A stretch of DNA of 64,000 nucleotides from UBA3537 sp045561735 (GCA_045561735.1 JBJKXC010000027.1:95778-159777), one strand, 5' to 3'. Positions 16,886 through 25,935 are shown, counted from the stretch's first letter. The notes: a model not told the origin generated them from the sequence alone. Numbers and translations are program-made.

Positions 16886-17968
16886 ATGAAACAAACTGCC
16901 CTCCACAAAATACACAAGGCTTTAGGCGCAAAGATGGTTCCTTTTGCTGGTTATGAAATGCCTGTTCAATACGATGGTGTTAATGTAGAACATCTTGCCG
17001 TCAGAAATTCGATAGGTGTTTTTGACGTCTCCCACATGGGAGAGTTTTTAATCGAAGGTCCAAACGCCTTAGATCTTGTGCAATCGGTATGTTCCAACGA
17101 CGCTGCACGTTTGGATATTGGACAAGCACAGTACAGTTGTTTTCCCAATTCGAATGGTGGAATTGTCGATGATTTAATTGTTTACAGACTTGAGGAAGCA
17201 GCCTATCTTATGGTGGTCAATGCGAGTAATATTGAAAAAGATTGGAATTGGATACAATCCAAAAACCTAGAGAACGTAAAAATGAAAAACATAAGCGATG
17301 ACTATTCGCTTTTGGCCATTCAGGGCCCAGGAGTAGTTCAGGCCATGCAGCCGCTTTCAAATTTGGATTTAAGCGCAATAAAATTCTATCATTTTAAAGT
17401 AGGTGATTTTGCAGGTATCGATGGAGTTATCATCTCTGCAACAGGTTATACCGGCAGTGGTGGATTTGAAATATATTGTAAGAATAAAGATGTAAAACAT
17501 ATTTGGAATTCCATTTTTGAAGCTGGAAATTCATTTGGAATCAAACCCATTGGATTGGCTGCACGTGACACTTTGCGCCTTGAAATGGGGTATTGCTTGT
17601 ATGGAAATGATATTCACGACAAAACCTCCCCCATTGAAGCTGGTTTGGGATGGATTACAAAATTCTCAAAAACCTTTACAAATTCCGAAAACCTTCAAAA
17701 ACAATCAAAAGAAGGCGTCAACCAAAAATTGATAGGATTTGAGCTTCTCGAGCGTGGTATTCCAAGAAAAGGTTATGAAATCATTGATACCAACGAATTG
17801 ACAATTGGAGAAGTGACCTCGGGTACCATGTCACCTTCTTTAGGAAAAGGAATCGGCATGGGCTATGTAAAAACTAATCATACTGCGGTTGGAACACCAA
17901 TTGGTGTTAAAATTCGAAAAAAAATTGTTGCAGCCGTTGTTGTTAATACACCTTTTTACAAACCCTAA
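16886..17968 (+). CDS. gcvT: Glycine cleavage system T protein (aminomethyltransferase)
   Basis: 360 residues, normal for GcvT. It transfers the methylene group from the H-protein-bound aminomethyl intermediate to tetrahydrofolate, releasing ammonia. Motifs: LHKIHKALGAKMVPFAGYEM at the start, FDVSHMGEF, NGGIVDDLIVYRL, the folate-binding GYTGSGGFEIY, GLAARDTLRLEMGYCLYGND, and C-terminal EVTSGTMSPSLGKGIGMGYV. gcvP and gcvH are not in the window. Followed after 9 bp by the RmlD-like gene, probably cotranscribed. Confidence 0.97.
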   Translation: MKQTALHKIHKALGAKMVPFAGYEMPVQYDGVNVEHLAVRNSIGVFDVSHMGEFLIEGPNALDLVQSVCSNDAARLDIGQAQYSCFPNSNGGIVDDLIVYRLEEAAYLMVVNASNIEKDWNWIQSKNLENVKMKNISDDYSLLAIQGPGVVQAMQPLSNLDLSAIKFYHFKVGDFAGIDGVIISATGYTGSGGFEIYCKNKDVKHIWNSIFEAGNSFGIKPIGLAARDTLRLEMGYCLYGNDIHDKTSPIEAGLGWITKFSKTFTNSENLQKQSKEGVNQKLIGFELLERGIPRKGYEIIDTNELTIGEVTSGTMSPSLGKGIGMGYVKTNHTAVGTPIGVKIRKKIVAAVVVNTPFYKP

Positions 17969-17977
17969 AATGAGGAA

Positions 17978-18811
17978 ATGAAAGCTAAAAAACAATGTAT
18001 TCTGATATTGGGTGCAAGTGGATTTTTAGGCCATTTCATTTATAAAGAATTAGCCCCATATTATAAAACATTTGGAACTTACTATACCGATAGTAAAAAC
18101 TTTAAATCCAATAAACATTTCTACAAATACAGCCTTGAATCGGATGATATCGTCAGTCTCATTGAATCTTTAAAGCCATCTCTGATAATTTCAGCCCTCA
18201 AAGGTCCATTTCCATCACAAGTCTTAGCCCATCGTCACATTTATGAACATTTAAAAGATCAGTCAAAAATCAAAATTATATTTTTGTCCTCTGCTAATGT
18301 TTTTGACGCTTACAGCAAGTATCCAAGTTATGAAAATGATACAAGGCTTAGCAACAGCATTTACGGACATCTGAAAATTCGGATTGAACACCAGCTTCAA
18401 AAACTTCCAAAACGACAATGGGCTATTCTTAGACTTCCAATGGTTTTTGGCTTAAAATCTCATCGCATTCAGGAAATTAAACAACTGCATCAATTGGAGG
18501 TTCCTGTTGAATTATTTCCTAACCTTGTTATGAATGTATGTTCCGCGGACAGAATGACGCGACAGTTGCATTATATTGTCAATAGAAATAAATATGGGAT
18601 TTTTCATTGTGGCAGCACCGACTTGGTACATCACCAAGATTTTTTCAAGGATTTAAATAGGTATTTGGGAATTAAAACCGCTAAATATAAATTCGTTTAT
18701 ACCACTAATGATGAACGCTATCTTGCTGTATTGCCAAAATACAATGCATTGCCAAAGTATTTGCAATTTAAATGCCAAGATGTCTTGGACGAGCTTTTTA
18801 AAACCCCTTAA
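17978..18811 (+). CDS. RmlD-like NAD(P)-dependent sugar-nucleotide reductase/epimerase
   Basis: 277 residues, extended SDR of the RmlD/dTDP-4-dehydrorhamnose reductase type. The cofactor loop is GASGFLG at about residues 10-16, and the catalytic pair is Tyr-x3-Lys in SIYGHLKIRIE (about 127-137). FLSSANVFDA carries the conserved Ser. It lacks clear signs of a complete rhamnose-pathway context (no rmlA, rmlB or rmlC nearby), so the exact sugar substrate is open. ATG at 17978 lies 9 bp after gcvT; an ATG at 17970 closes immediately and is not used. Confidence 0.78.
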   Translation: MKAKKQCILILGASGFLGHFIYKELAPYYKTFGTYYTDSKNFKSNKHFYKYSLESDDIVSLIESLKPSLIISALKGPFPSQVLAHRHIYEHLKDQSKIKIIFLSSANVFDAYSKYPSYENDTRLSNSIYGHLKIRIEHQLQKLPKRQWAILRLPMVFGLKSHRIQEIKQLHQLEVPVELFPNLVMNVCSADRMTRQLHYIVNRNKYGIFHCGSTDLVHHQDFFKDLNRYLGIKTAKYKFVYTTNDERYLAVLPKYNALPKYLQFKCQDVLDELFKTP

Positions 18812-18822
18812 TAATTTAAAAC

Positions 18823-18854
18823 TTTGTTTCCTTTAAATGATATTGATATTTTTG
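18823..18854 (+). promoter_or_regulatory. Bacteroidota-type promoter of yebC
   Basis: TTTG (18823-18826), 20 bp, TATTTTTG (18847-18854), fitting the consensus closely. The transcript would start about 17 nt before the yebC ATG. Confidence 0.65.
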
Positions 18855-18874
18855 TGACTCAATAAATAACAAAC

Positions 18875-19588
18875 ATGGGAAGAGCATTTGAATTCAGAAA
18901 AGCTAGAAAAATGAAGCGTTGGTCGGCAATGAGTAAGGCGTTTACTCGAATTGGAAAAGACATTGTCATGGCTGTTAAAGAAGGTGGTGGTGATCCTGAG
19001 AACAATTCGAGATTGCGTGCTGTCATTCAAAATGCTAAATCTGTAAATATGCCTAAAGATAATATCGAACGTGCAATTAAAAGGGCTAGCGATAAGAGTC
19101 AAGGCGATTTTAAGGAAGTTTTATTTGAAGGTTATGGACCCCATGGTATTGCGATTTTGGTAGAAACTGCTACTGACAACAACACCAGAACTGTTGCAAA
19201 TGTTCGCAGTTATTTTAACAAATGTGACGGGAATTTAGGAACTTCAGGGTCGGTCGTTTTTATGTTTGATCACAGCTGTAATTTTAGAATCAATGCGGAG
19301 GGATTAGACCCAGAAGAGATTGAATTGGAATTCATTGATTATGGTGCTGAAGAAGTGTTTTTGGATGAAGATGGTATATTGATTTATGCTCCATTTGAAT
19401 CTTTTGGTGCCATTCAATCGGAACTAGAAGCTAGAGGCATCGAAATATTATCCTCAGAATTTGAACGCATTCCTCAAACTACAAAAGCATTGAAGGAAGC
19501 ACAAGTGGCAGATGTCGAAAAACTATTGGAAAAAATTGAAGCAGACGATGATGTTCAAAATGTTTACCACTCCATGGTAGAGGTTTAA
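18875..19588 (+). CDS. YebC/PmpR-family regulatory protein (TACO1-like)
   Basis: 237 residues. YebC-family proteins are known as DNA-binding regulators in some bacteria and as translation factors relieving ribosome stalling, the mitochondrial TACO1 relatives. Family blocks: MGRAFEFRKARKMKRWSAMS at the start, GGGDPENNSRLRAVIQNAKS, NMPKDNIERAIKRAS, FEGYGPHGIAILVE, DNNTRTVANVRSYF and GTSGSVVFMF. Monocistronic with its own promoter; its last 4 bp overlap the end of the convergent acyltransferase gene. Confidence 0.95.
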   Translation: MGRAFEFRKARKMKRWSAMSKAFTRIGKDIVMAVKEGGGDPENNSRLRAVIQNAKSVNMPKDNIERAIKRASDKSQGDFKEVLFEGYGPHGIAILVETATDNNTRTVANVRSYFNKCDGNLGTSGSVVFMFDHSCNFRINAEGLDPEEIELEFIDYGAEEVFLDEDGILIYAPFESFGAIQSELEARGIEILSSEFERIPQTTKALKEAQVADVEKLLEKIEADDDVQNVYHSMVEV

Positions 19589-20121
19589 GAATACTCTGGA
19601 ATTTTACCCACGACTCCTTCAAAAAAGCCACGCATTAGCTTAAAATCCGCTTTAATATCACCCGTTGGGTAAAAGGGCTCGGAAAATCTATTTTCTTTAT
19701 TTTTAAAATCTAGTGTAAACATCACGATGGGCACATTTGCTTTTTTGGCAATATAGTAAAAACCTGTTTTCCATTGTTCAACTTTCTTTCGAGTGCCTTC
19801 TGGCGCAATGGCCATTCTAAATACGTCTCGATTTTCAAAAAGTCTGGCAATGGCATCTACTTGTCTTTCATTACCTTTTCTGGTTACAGCAGCACCACCT
19901 AAAGCCCTAAATATCCAACCCGTCAGCGGATTGAAAAGAGATTTCTTTGCGACAAAATTAGCTTTAACGCCAATTACTGAGCGTAATAATACGCCAATAT
20001 AAAAGTCATGCCAACTGGTGTGTGGAACTGCAATGATGACAGCTTTTCTAACACTTTGAAAATCTTTAAATCCAGTGACTTTCCAACCTAATATTTTACG
20101 GTATATAAATTTTGAAAGCAT
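19585..20121 (-). CDS. 1-acylglycerol-3-phosphate acyltransferase-like (PlsC family)
   Basis: 178 residues, a short PlsC-type glycerolipid acyltransferase. Block I is HTSWHD (His-x4-Asp) at about 33-38; block III is APEGTRKK at about 107-114; LGGAAVTRKG is block II. No clear transmembrane segment, as in the short group of Bacteroidota acyltransferases. Probably attached to the membrane surface. It is the last gene of kdsB-kdnB-plsC-like (7 bp after kdnB), so a role in lipid A or membrane lipid acylation beside Kdo metabolism is possible but inferred. Confidence 0.82.
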   Translation of the reverse strand: MLSKFIYRKILGWKVTGFKDFQSVRKAVIIAVPHTSWHDFYIGVLLRSVIGVKANFVAKKSLFNPLTGWIFRALGGAAVTRKGNERQVDAIARLFENRDVFRMAIAPEGTRKKVEQWKTGFYYIAKKANVPIVMFTLDFKNKENRFSEPFYPTGDIKADFKLMRGFFEGVVGKIPEYS

Positions 20122-20128
20122 AGTGATA

Positions 20129-21208
20129 TTACATTTTCTTGTACAAGGCTTTGAGCAATGTTTTATCTATTCTATTTTTCCAGTGCTCACCAATTGCATT
20201 TTCCCACAAAGGTTCGAGCTTTAATGCAATATCGATTAATGAGTCAAATTGTAAATCGGTCAAATCTTTACAAATTCCCTCGGGTAAAACGATTTTATGT
20301 CTCTTCATCATCTCTCTAAAAATGAGTACATCGTTTGGATAGAATTCCTCTAACTGATTAAAAACAATACAATTACCGATGCCGTGTCTAACTCCTAAGA
20401 CAAAAGATAAGCCATAACTAAGTGCATGAGCCACTCCTACTTGAGAGTAGGCTATACTCATACCGCCATGCCAGGAAGCCATCATTAATTTATTTTGCTT
20501 TTCCTCTTGTTCAAGATCTCCTAAAAACACCTCTTTGCAAAGAGCATAGGCTATATTACCATAACTTTTACTGAAGTCATTTATAAAACGTCCATTAAGA
20601 GATTCCACACAATGTATAAAACAATCCATACCAGTATAAAACCATTGGTCTTTTAAAACACCTTCAGTGAGCTCTGGATCTAATATGACCTGATCAAAAG
20701 GGGTGAAATCACTGTTGATCCCTAATTTCATTTTTGAGCCATTTAAAACAGTTGTTCTTGACACTTCAGCACCGGTGCCAGATATGGTGGGAATTCCAAC
20801 ATGAAATACAGCAGGATTTTTAATTAAATCCCAGCCCTGGTAATCTTCACTAGAGCCAAAGTTTGTAAGCATTAAAGCGACTGCTTTAGCCAAGTCCATA
20901 ACAGAACCACCACCAATTCCAATTATTCCAGAAGGAATAGATTTGGTATTTAAAATGATCTGTTCAACCATCTCGTCAACTTGAGATGTTTTAGGTTCTT
21001 CTTCACTTGAAATAAAAATAATATAATCGTAATATGCTAAGGAAATCTTTGACAGTAGATTTTCATTTTCCTTGAAAACATCGTCAATCAAATAAATAAA
21101 GGGGGCCAACTCATTTTGACGTTTTGGAGCAATAATTTCATCAATTTGACTGAAACTACCACGTCCAAAGACGACATTTGATACCATGGGAAAGTTTTTA
21201 AAATTCAT
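20129..21208 (-). CDS. kdnB: Kdo 8-oxidase KdnB (iron-dependent alcohol dehydrogenase family)
   Basis: 359 residues, iron-containing alcohol dehydrogenase fold. The resemblance to KdnB of Shewanella oneidensis, recalled from memory, is high over blocks such as YQGWDLIKNPAV, GIPTISGTGAE, DQWFYTGMDCFIHC and MSIAYSQVG. KdnB oxidises C8 of Kdo; KdnA then aminates it to 8-amino-3,8-dideoxy-Kdo. Nucleotide loop GGGS at 99-102; metal ligands Asp195, His199, His261, His275 are all present. It lies 19 bp after kdsB, as in Shewanella, where kdsB activates the amino sugar. The partner kdnA is not in this window. A generic alcohol dehydrogenase is the alternative name. Confidence 0.82.
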   Translation of the reverse strand: MNFKNFPMVSNVVFGRGSFSQIDEIIAPKRQNELAPFIYLIDDVFKENENLLSKISLAYYDYIIFISSEEEPKTSQVDEMVEQIILNTKSIPSGIIGIGGGSVMDLAKAVALMLTNFGSSEDYQGWDLIKNPAVFHVGIPTISGTGAEVSRTTVLNGSKMKLGINSDFTPFDQVILDPELTEGVLKDQWFYTGMDCFIHCVESLNGRFINDFSKSYGNIAYALCKEVFLGDLEQEEKQNKLMMASWHGGMSIAYSQVGVAHALSYGLSFVLGVRHGIGNCIVFNQLEEFYPNDVLIFREMMKRHKIVLPEGICKDLTDLQFDSLIDIALKLEPLWENAIGEHWKNRIDKTLLKALYKKM

Positions 21209-21227
21209 ATGTGGTTTAAGTTGAATT

Positions 21228-21962
21228 TCATTTTGAAGTCCAAATTTTTTGCGCTTTCAACAAATCTTCAGGAGTGTCGATCTCTACGCCTTCAATAAGG
21301 GATTCTACCATTTTAATTTTCTTTCCATGCTCCAAGTAGCGAAGGCATTCAATTTTTTCGCTGGCTTCAAGACCGAAAATCGGTAACTCCGTAAATTCTA
21401 AAAGCGAGGCTTTGCGAAAAGCATAAACGCCTTTGTGTTTAAAATATTGTATGTGAGCTGAATCAACTCTTGAGTGTGGAATAACACTTCTTGAAAAATA
21501 AAGTGCAAAATTATTAGAATCTGTAATCACTTTTACACAATTGGGACTTTCGATTTCAGTCTTGTCATCAATTTTAAACATTAATGACGCCAAGTCAATT
21601 TGCTTTTGGGAATCAGATTTAAAAACGTCAATTAATTTTTCTAGACTTTCCTTTTCTGTAAAGGGTTCATCACCTTGTACATTAATGACAATGTCACAAT
21701 TTATGTTTGCGACAGCTTCTGCAATGCGGTCACTTCCAGATTCGTGTTTCTTTTGACTCATGATGACATGGCCGCCAATAGATTGGATTTCGTTGGAAAT
21801 TTCAGTACTGTCCGTAACCACATATACAGCGTCAAATAAACCAGTATTCAAAGTGGCTTGATAAGTTCTTGCAATCACAGTCATCCCGCCTAGGTCTTTC
21901 ATTAGCTTACCAGGGAATCGACTGGCACTGTAGCGTGCAGGGATCATCGCAATAATTATCAT
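21228..21962 (-). CDS. kdsB: CMP-Kdo (or CMP-8-amino-Kdo) synthetase
   Basis: 244 residues counted from the second ATG (21962); an ATG three codons upstream also exists, but the second gives the usual MIIIAMIPARYSASRFPGK start. KdsB couples Kdo to CMP for lipopolysaccharide core assembly. Motifs: IPARYSASRFPGKLM, VVTDSTEI, GSDRIAEAV, NVQGDEPF and RKASLLEF. Since kdnB follows, the true substrate may be 8-amino-Kdo as described for Shewanella. First gene of kdsB-kdnB-acyltransferase. Confidence 0.93.
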   Translation of the reverse strand: MIIIAMIPARYSASRFPGKLMKDLGGMTVIARTYQATLNTGLFDAVYVVTDSTEISNEIQSIGGHVIMSQKKHESGSDRIAEAVANINCDIVINVQGDEPFTEKESLEKLIDVFKSDSQKQIDLASLMFKIDDKTEIESPNCVKVITDSNNFALYFSRSVIPHSRVDSAHIQYFKHKGVYAFRKASLLEFTELPIFGLEASEKIECLRYLEHGKKIKMVESLIEGVEIDTPEDLLKAQKIWTSK

Positions 21963-22029
21963 TAAATACAATTTAGGGATTAAAAATACATTTTTTTTTT
22001 AAGCAATAAATTAAAGAACTGTTAATTGC

Positions 22030-23454
22030 TTAAGATTCGAAATATTGATCCTTAAAACCAATAAGGAAAAGTTTTTCTTTGGCTCTTGTTACAGCCGTAT
22101 AAAGCCATCTCAAATAATCTACATCGATGCCATTTGGTAAATATGGCTGCTCTATAAATACTGTGTGCCATTGACCTCCTTGTGATTTATGACAGGTGAT
22201 AGCATAGGAAAATTTTACTTGAAGTGCATTGAGGTACTTGTTTTTCTTTATAGCTAAAAACTTTTTGTACCCAGAAGTTTCATTTTCATAATCTTTTATA
22301 ACCTCTTGATACAATGCATTGGCATTCTCATAAGGAAGAGAAGGTGTTTCCAATGCGATGGTGTCCAACATAAGAACTGTTTCAAAAGGCTTCATTTTAG
22401 GGTAATCTACTAATCTTATTTTAACTTCAGCAAAACGAAAGCCATAAAGTTCTTTTATGTTGAAAACTTCCAAAACTTCAATAATATCCCCGTTGGCAAT
22501 AAAACCAGCCTCGCTAGTTGTCTTAAGCCAAAAATAATTATTTCTGACAATCATTAAATAATCACCAGCAGTCAATTCGTGTTCATTGAATAGGATACGT
22601 GATCGGATTTGCTGGTTGTATAGATTTGCACGCTTATTAGACCTCACAATCATGGCTGTTTCTTCGTTACCAAGTTGAGAATAAGCATCGTTAATGGCAT
22701 CCATAATATCGTGTCCATCAACAAGTCTTACAATATCAATAAAGCCTTCCAATTTAAATTTGAAACTATCATAAAATTGATTTGAGATAGCCTCTCGAAG
22801 TTCGGTGGCATTGTACAGTATACCAGAATCTTGATCTTGACGTACCACTTCATCTAATTCAATAGAAGTTACATTTTTATTGTAGTTTAATTGAAGTTTA
22901 TTGGCATTTAGTGCAGGGCTTAATTCTATATTAACTGGCGGTAGTTGCGCAGTATCACCAATAAGTAACAACTTGCATTGATGGCCCGAATAAACAAACT
23001 GTATCAAGTCATCTAACAGAGCACCACTTCCAAATAGTCGTGATTGAGTTGAAACATCTGAAATCATAGAGGCTTCGTCAATAATAAAAAGTGTGTTTTT
23101 GTGTTTATTTGGAGCGAGAATAAAGCTCATCTTTCCATTTTTATCAGTCCTTGGAATGTAAATCTTTTTGTGAATGGTAAAGGCTTCTTTTTTAGCATAG
23201 CTTGAAACAACTTTAGCAGCCCGCCCTGTAGGTGCCAACAAAAGTACTTGTTTCTTGGCCTTCCACAAGTTCTTAACAAGTGTTCCAATTATGGTTGTTT
23301 TACCGGTCCCCGCATAACCCTTTAAAAGAAAGACATTTTCTTTTGAAGATTCAAAAATATAGGTAGAAAGCAGTTGTAAACTAAGAGATTGCTTAGCAGT
23401 TGGAGAAAAAGGAAATCCCGATTTTAACAATTGATAAAAATCAGATACAGTCAT
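22030..23454 (-). CDS. RecD-like superfamily 1B DNA helicase
   Basis: 474 residues from the ATG at 23454, giving MTVSDFYQLLKSGFPFSPT. A longer ORF adds 20 residues but lacks family resemblance there. Walker A GYAGTGKTT at about 43-51, Walker B DEASMISD at about 126-133, LIGDTAQLPPV, and the C-terminal UvrD_C_2-type TCHKSQGGQW and YTAVTRAKEKLFLIGF motifs. This is the RecD2/Dda-like group, 5'-3' helicases, without the RecBC context. Role in repair or fork maintenance is inferred. Followed by kdsB after about 70 bp, divergent from the hypothetical pair at 23573. Confidence 0.87.
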   Translation of the reverse strand: MTVSDFYQLLKSGFPFSPTAKQSLSLQLLSTYIFESSKENVFLLKGYAGTGKTTIIGTLVKNLWKAKKQVLLLAPTGRAAKVVSSYAKKEAFTIHKKIYIPRTDKNGKMSFILAPNKHKNTLFIIDEASMISDVSTQSRLFGSGALLDDLIQFVYSGHQCKLLLIGDTAQLPPVNIELSPALNANKLQLNYNKNVTSIELDEVVRQDQDSGILYNATELREAISNQFYDSFKFKLEGFIDIVRLVDGHDIMDAINDAYSQLGNEETAMIVRSNKRANLYNQQIRSRILFNEHELTAGDYLMIVRNNYFWLKTTSEAGFIANGDIIEVLEVFNIKELYGFRFAEVKIRLVDYPKMKPFETVLMLDTIALETPSLPYENANALYQEVIKDYENETSGYKKFLAIKKNKYLNALQVKFSYAITCHKSQGGQWHTVFIEQPYLPNGIDVDYLRWLYTAVTRAKEKLFLIGFKDQYFES

Positions 23455-23536
23455 TGGATAAAAAAGCTGAAAATAGTTAAACCAAAGATAAGAATGATTT
23501 TTAGCCGCATTCACTTTATTGAATAAAAAAAAATTG

Positions 23537-23544
23537 TAGATTTG
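23537..23544 (+). promoter_or_regulatory. -7 box upstream of the hypothetical pair
   Basis: TAGATTTG (fits TAnnTTTG) with TTTA 18 bp upstream at 23515-23518. It would drive 23573-25627. Confidence 0.45.
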
Positions 23545-23572
23545 TCTTATGTGAATTTATTTAACAAAAATT

Positions 23573-24304
23573 ATGGCCATATTCTCTATCATCGCTGTTA
23601 TTATTCTAACAATATTAATTGTTCGTTTGATTGATAATTACATTCCAAAAAAATTCAAATCTTCCATACTTGTTGGATTGTGGGCAATTATAATTCTTTT
23701 GGCATATATGACTTTTATGTCAATATATGGAGAAATTCAGTTCAATAAAGAGAAAGATAAACGCTATAAAGTTGTCATTGAGAACCTTAAAGACATTCGA
23801 GACTCACAGCTAGCTCACAAAACTGTAACAGGAAAATTTCAGAACAATTGGGATTCATTGGTCAAGTTTATTGAAAATGAAAAATTTACCATTACTCAGA
23901 GAAGAGATTCTACAATTATAGATAAAGTTTTGACAAAGCGATATGGTGTTGATACCACCAAAGACATTGTTATTATTGACACTTTGGGGTTTGTCCCCAT
24001 TCTTGACTCACTCTTTGGAGTTGATCCTCGGTATAAAACCATGATGAATGTCCCTGTTGGAAAGGTCAATCAAAAATTCAAATTAGAGACAGGGTATGTG
24101 CCTCAAAATGGGTTAAATATCCCTGTTTTTGAAGTTTCTGTAGCTAAAGAACTTCTTCTGTATGATCAAGATAAAAATCTCGTTGACAAAGAAAAAGAGG
24201 TAATGTCGGTTGAAGGGGTGAATGGACCCACTTTAAAAGTAGGCTCTATGGATGAAGTTAACACCAACGGAAATTGGCCAAAGAATTATTCAAACGAACA
24301 ATAA
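23573..24304 (+). CDS. Conserved hypothetical membrane protein
   Basis: 243 residues. I do not recognise a named family. Two hydrophobic helices at about 3-20 and 32-50 (IIAVIILTILIVRLI and ILVGLWAIIILLAYMTFM) are followed by a soluble domain with a charged helical part (55-110) and a beta-rich C-terminal part. The soluble domain has no cysteine or obvious active site. It is the first gene of a row with the DUF3822 gene and rsmD. The next ORF starts inside its last 53 bp. Conservation upstream of DUF3822/rsmD in flavobacteria is my recollection, not shown here. Confidence 0.7.
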   Translation: MAIFSIIAVIILTILIVRLIDNYIPKKFKSSILVGLWAIIILLAYMTFMSIYGEIQFNKEKDKRYKVVIENLKDIRDSQLAHKTVTGKFQNNWDSLVKFIENEKFTITQRRDSTIIDKVLTKRYGVDTTKDIVIIDTLGFVPILDSLFGVDPRYKTMMNVPVGKVNQKFKLETGYVPQNGLNIPVFEVSVAKELLLYDQDKNLVDKEKEVMSVEGVNGPTLKVGSMDEVNTNGNWPKNYSNEQ

Positions 24305-25094
24305 CATATCTGATCAGAACTTAGTATTGTCCATTCAAGCAGGCTTGAGTGGACTTTCTTTTTTCATACTAGATACATTCTCAGATTCTATTGTTAATTT
24401 CATATCTCATGATTTTGAAAATAAGTGTACACCTCAAGTACTTTTAGAGAAAATTATTGAGGCCTTCAATACCTACGAAAGTTTACAAACAACCTTTGTC
24501 AGAGTTCAAATCATTCATCACAATGAAATGCAAACTTTAGTACCTGTACCACTGTTTGAGGAAGCCCATTTATCAGATTATTTAAAGTACAACACAAAAA
24601 TTTTTAAAACTGATTTTATAACCTATGACGCCATTCAAAATGAAGACATGATGTTGGTCTATATTCCCTATGTAAATATCAATAATTATATCTTTGAACG
24701 CTTTGGAAGTTTTGAGTACAAGCATACTGCTTCAGTTCTTATTGATAAAATTTTACAATTGGAGAAAAACAACTCCGAGCTAAAAGTCTTTGTAAACGTT
24801 GAACCTTCATCTTTTGACTTAGTTGTAGTCAAAGACGACAATCTGCTCTTGTACAACCAATTTGAATACCAAACCAAAGAGGATTTTATATATTACATCC
24901 TTTTTGCTGCCGAGCAGCTAGATTTAAACCCAGAGCATTTTAAATGTGTTTTGTTAGGTGCTATAGCAGAAAACGATGAATTGTATGCCATTATCTATAA
25001 ATACATCCGTCATGTGTCCATGCTTGGTCTTTCAAACATTAGATGTGCGCAAAACAATTCCACTCAAAATTTTACACTCTTAAATAGTATTTAA
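24252..25094 (+). CDS. DUF3822 family protein
   Basis: 280 residues. The pattern QNLVLSIQAGLSGLSFFILD near the start, the SSFDLVVVKDDNLLLYNQF block in the middle and FAAEQLDLNPEHFKCVLLG later are typical of the DUF3822 family, an actin-like ATPase-fold relative of unknown function found next to rsmD in Bacteroidota. The ATG at 24252 overlaps the preceding gene by 53 bp; no later ATG exists before the conserved block, so either the long overlap is real or a non-ATG codon is used. The stop overlaps the rsmD start (TAATG), suggesting coupled translation. Confidence 0.8.
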   Translation: MKLTPTEIGQRIIQTNNNISDQNLVLSIQAGLSGLSFFILDTFSDSIVNFISHDFENKCTPQVLLEKIIEAFNTYESLQTTFVRVQIIHHNEMQTLVPVPLFEEAHLSDYLKYNTKIFKTDFITYDAIQNEDMMLVYIPYVNINNYIFERFGSFEYKHTASVLIDKILQLEKNNSELKVFVNVEPSSFDLVVVKDDNLLLYNQFEYQTKEDFIYYILFAAEQLDLNPEHFKCVLLGAIAENDELYAIIYKYIRHVSMLGLSNIRCAQNNSTQNFTLLNSI

Positions 25095-25627
25095 TGCGTA
25101 TTATTTCTGGTAATCACAAAGGAAGGCGTTTGCGAGCACCAAAAAAGCTGCCAGTCCGTCCCACAACAGACATGGCCAAAGAAGCACTTTTTAATATTTT
25201 GTCAAACCGATACGATTTCGACACACTAAAAGTGTTGGACTTGTTTTCCGGTACTGGTAATATAAGTTATGAATTCAGTTCACGTGGGACCACTTCCATT
25301 CAGGCCATCGAAAAAGACCGTCGCTGTATCAAGTTTATTCAGGAAACCTCTGAATTACTAGAAATGCCTATTAAAGCTCTTAATTCAGATGTATTTACCT
25401 ATTTGGAAAAAACCATTCAAAAATATGATATTATTTTTGCAGATCCACCCTATGCATTGGAAGAAGCTAATTTTTCAAAATTAGTTCAAATCATTTTCGA
25501 TCGAAAACTTCTCAAACCCAATGGCATTTGCATTGTCGAGCATTCCAAAAATACCAATCTAAGCTTTATTGAAAACTTTATTGAGCTAAAAACCTATGGC
25601 GGGAATTGTTTTACTTTTTTTGAATAA
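25094..25627 (+). CDS. rsmD: 16S rRNA (guanine966-N2)-methyltransferase
   Basis: 177 residues, the length of RsmD. It methylates G966 (E. coli numbering) of 16S rRNA. Motifs: MRIISGNHKGRRLRAPK, RPTTDMAKEALFNIL, the SAM loop VLDLFSGTGNISYEFSSRG, and the catalytic FADPPY. Translationally coupled to DUF3822 by the shared A of TAATG. Followed immediately by the convergent rnpB. Confidence 0.95.
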   Translation: MRIISGNHKGRRLRAPKKLPVRPTTDMAKEALFNILSNRYDFDTLKVLDLFSGTGNISYEFSSRGTTSIQAIEKDRRCIKFIQETSELLEMPIKALNSDVFTYLEKTIQKYDIIFADPPYALEEANFSKLVQIIFDRKLLKPNGICIVEHSKNTNLSFIENFIELKTYGGNCFTFFE

Positions 25628-25628
25628 A

Positions 25629-25932
25629 AAAAAGCAGATCTATAAGCCGAATTCTGTACCAATCAAGGCCCTTATCATTTATCTACGTCTTCTGTTACCA
25701 GAAAACTTTAGCTGCCTACCCTTCAACATTGTACGTGCCGCACTCAAGCGTTGATTTACATGGCATTGCACCGCATAGAGTTTACCTGATTTCACTACAG
25801 CTTAACCTGTACATTCTTTCTGTTGCACTTTTCCTAATTTCACAATTGGTGGCCGTTAACCACTATGCTGCACTGGGGTGTTCGGACTTTCCTCTCTTCG
25901 TAAAACGAACAGCGATAAGGCGATCTGCTTTG
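25629..25932 (-). ncRNA. rnpB: RNase P RNA, bacterial type A
   Basis: On the minus strand the universally conserved CR-I element GAGGAAAGTCCGAACAC and the CR-V element ACAGAATTCGGCTTATAG are present in the right order and about 260 nt apart. The P1 helix pairs GATCTGCT (5' end region, + strand 25922-25929) with AGCAGATC (25633-25640) and is followed by a run of U that ends the RNA. The length of about 300 nt is somewhat shorter than in E. coli. It processes the 5' leaders of tRNA precursors. Converges with rsmD and is divergent from dnaX. Confidence 0.96.
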
Positions 25933-25935
25933 ACG

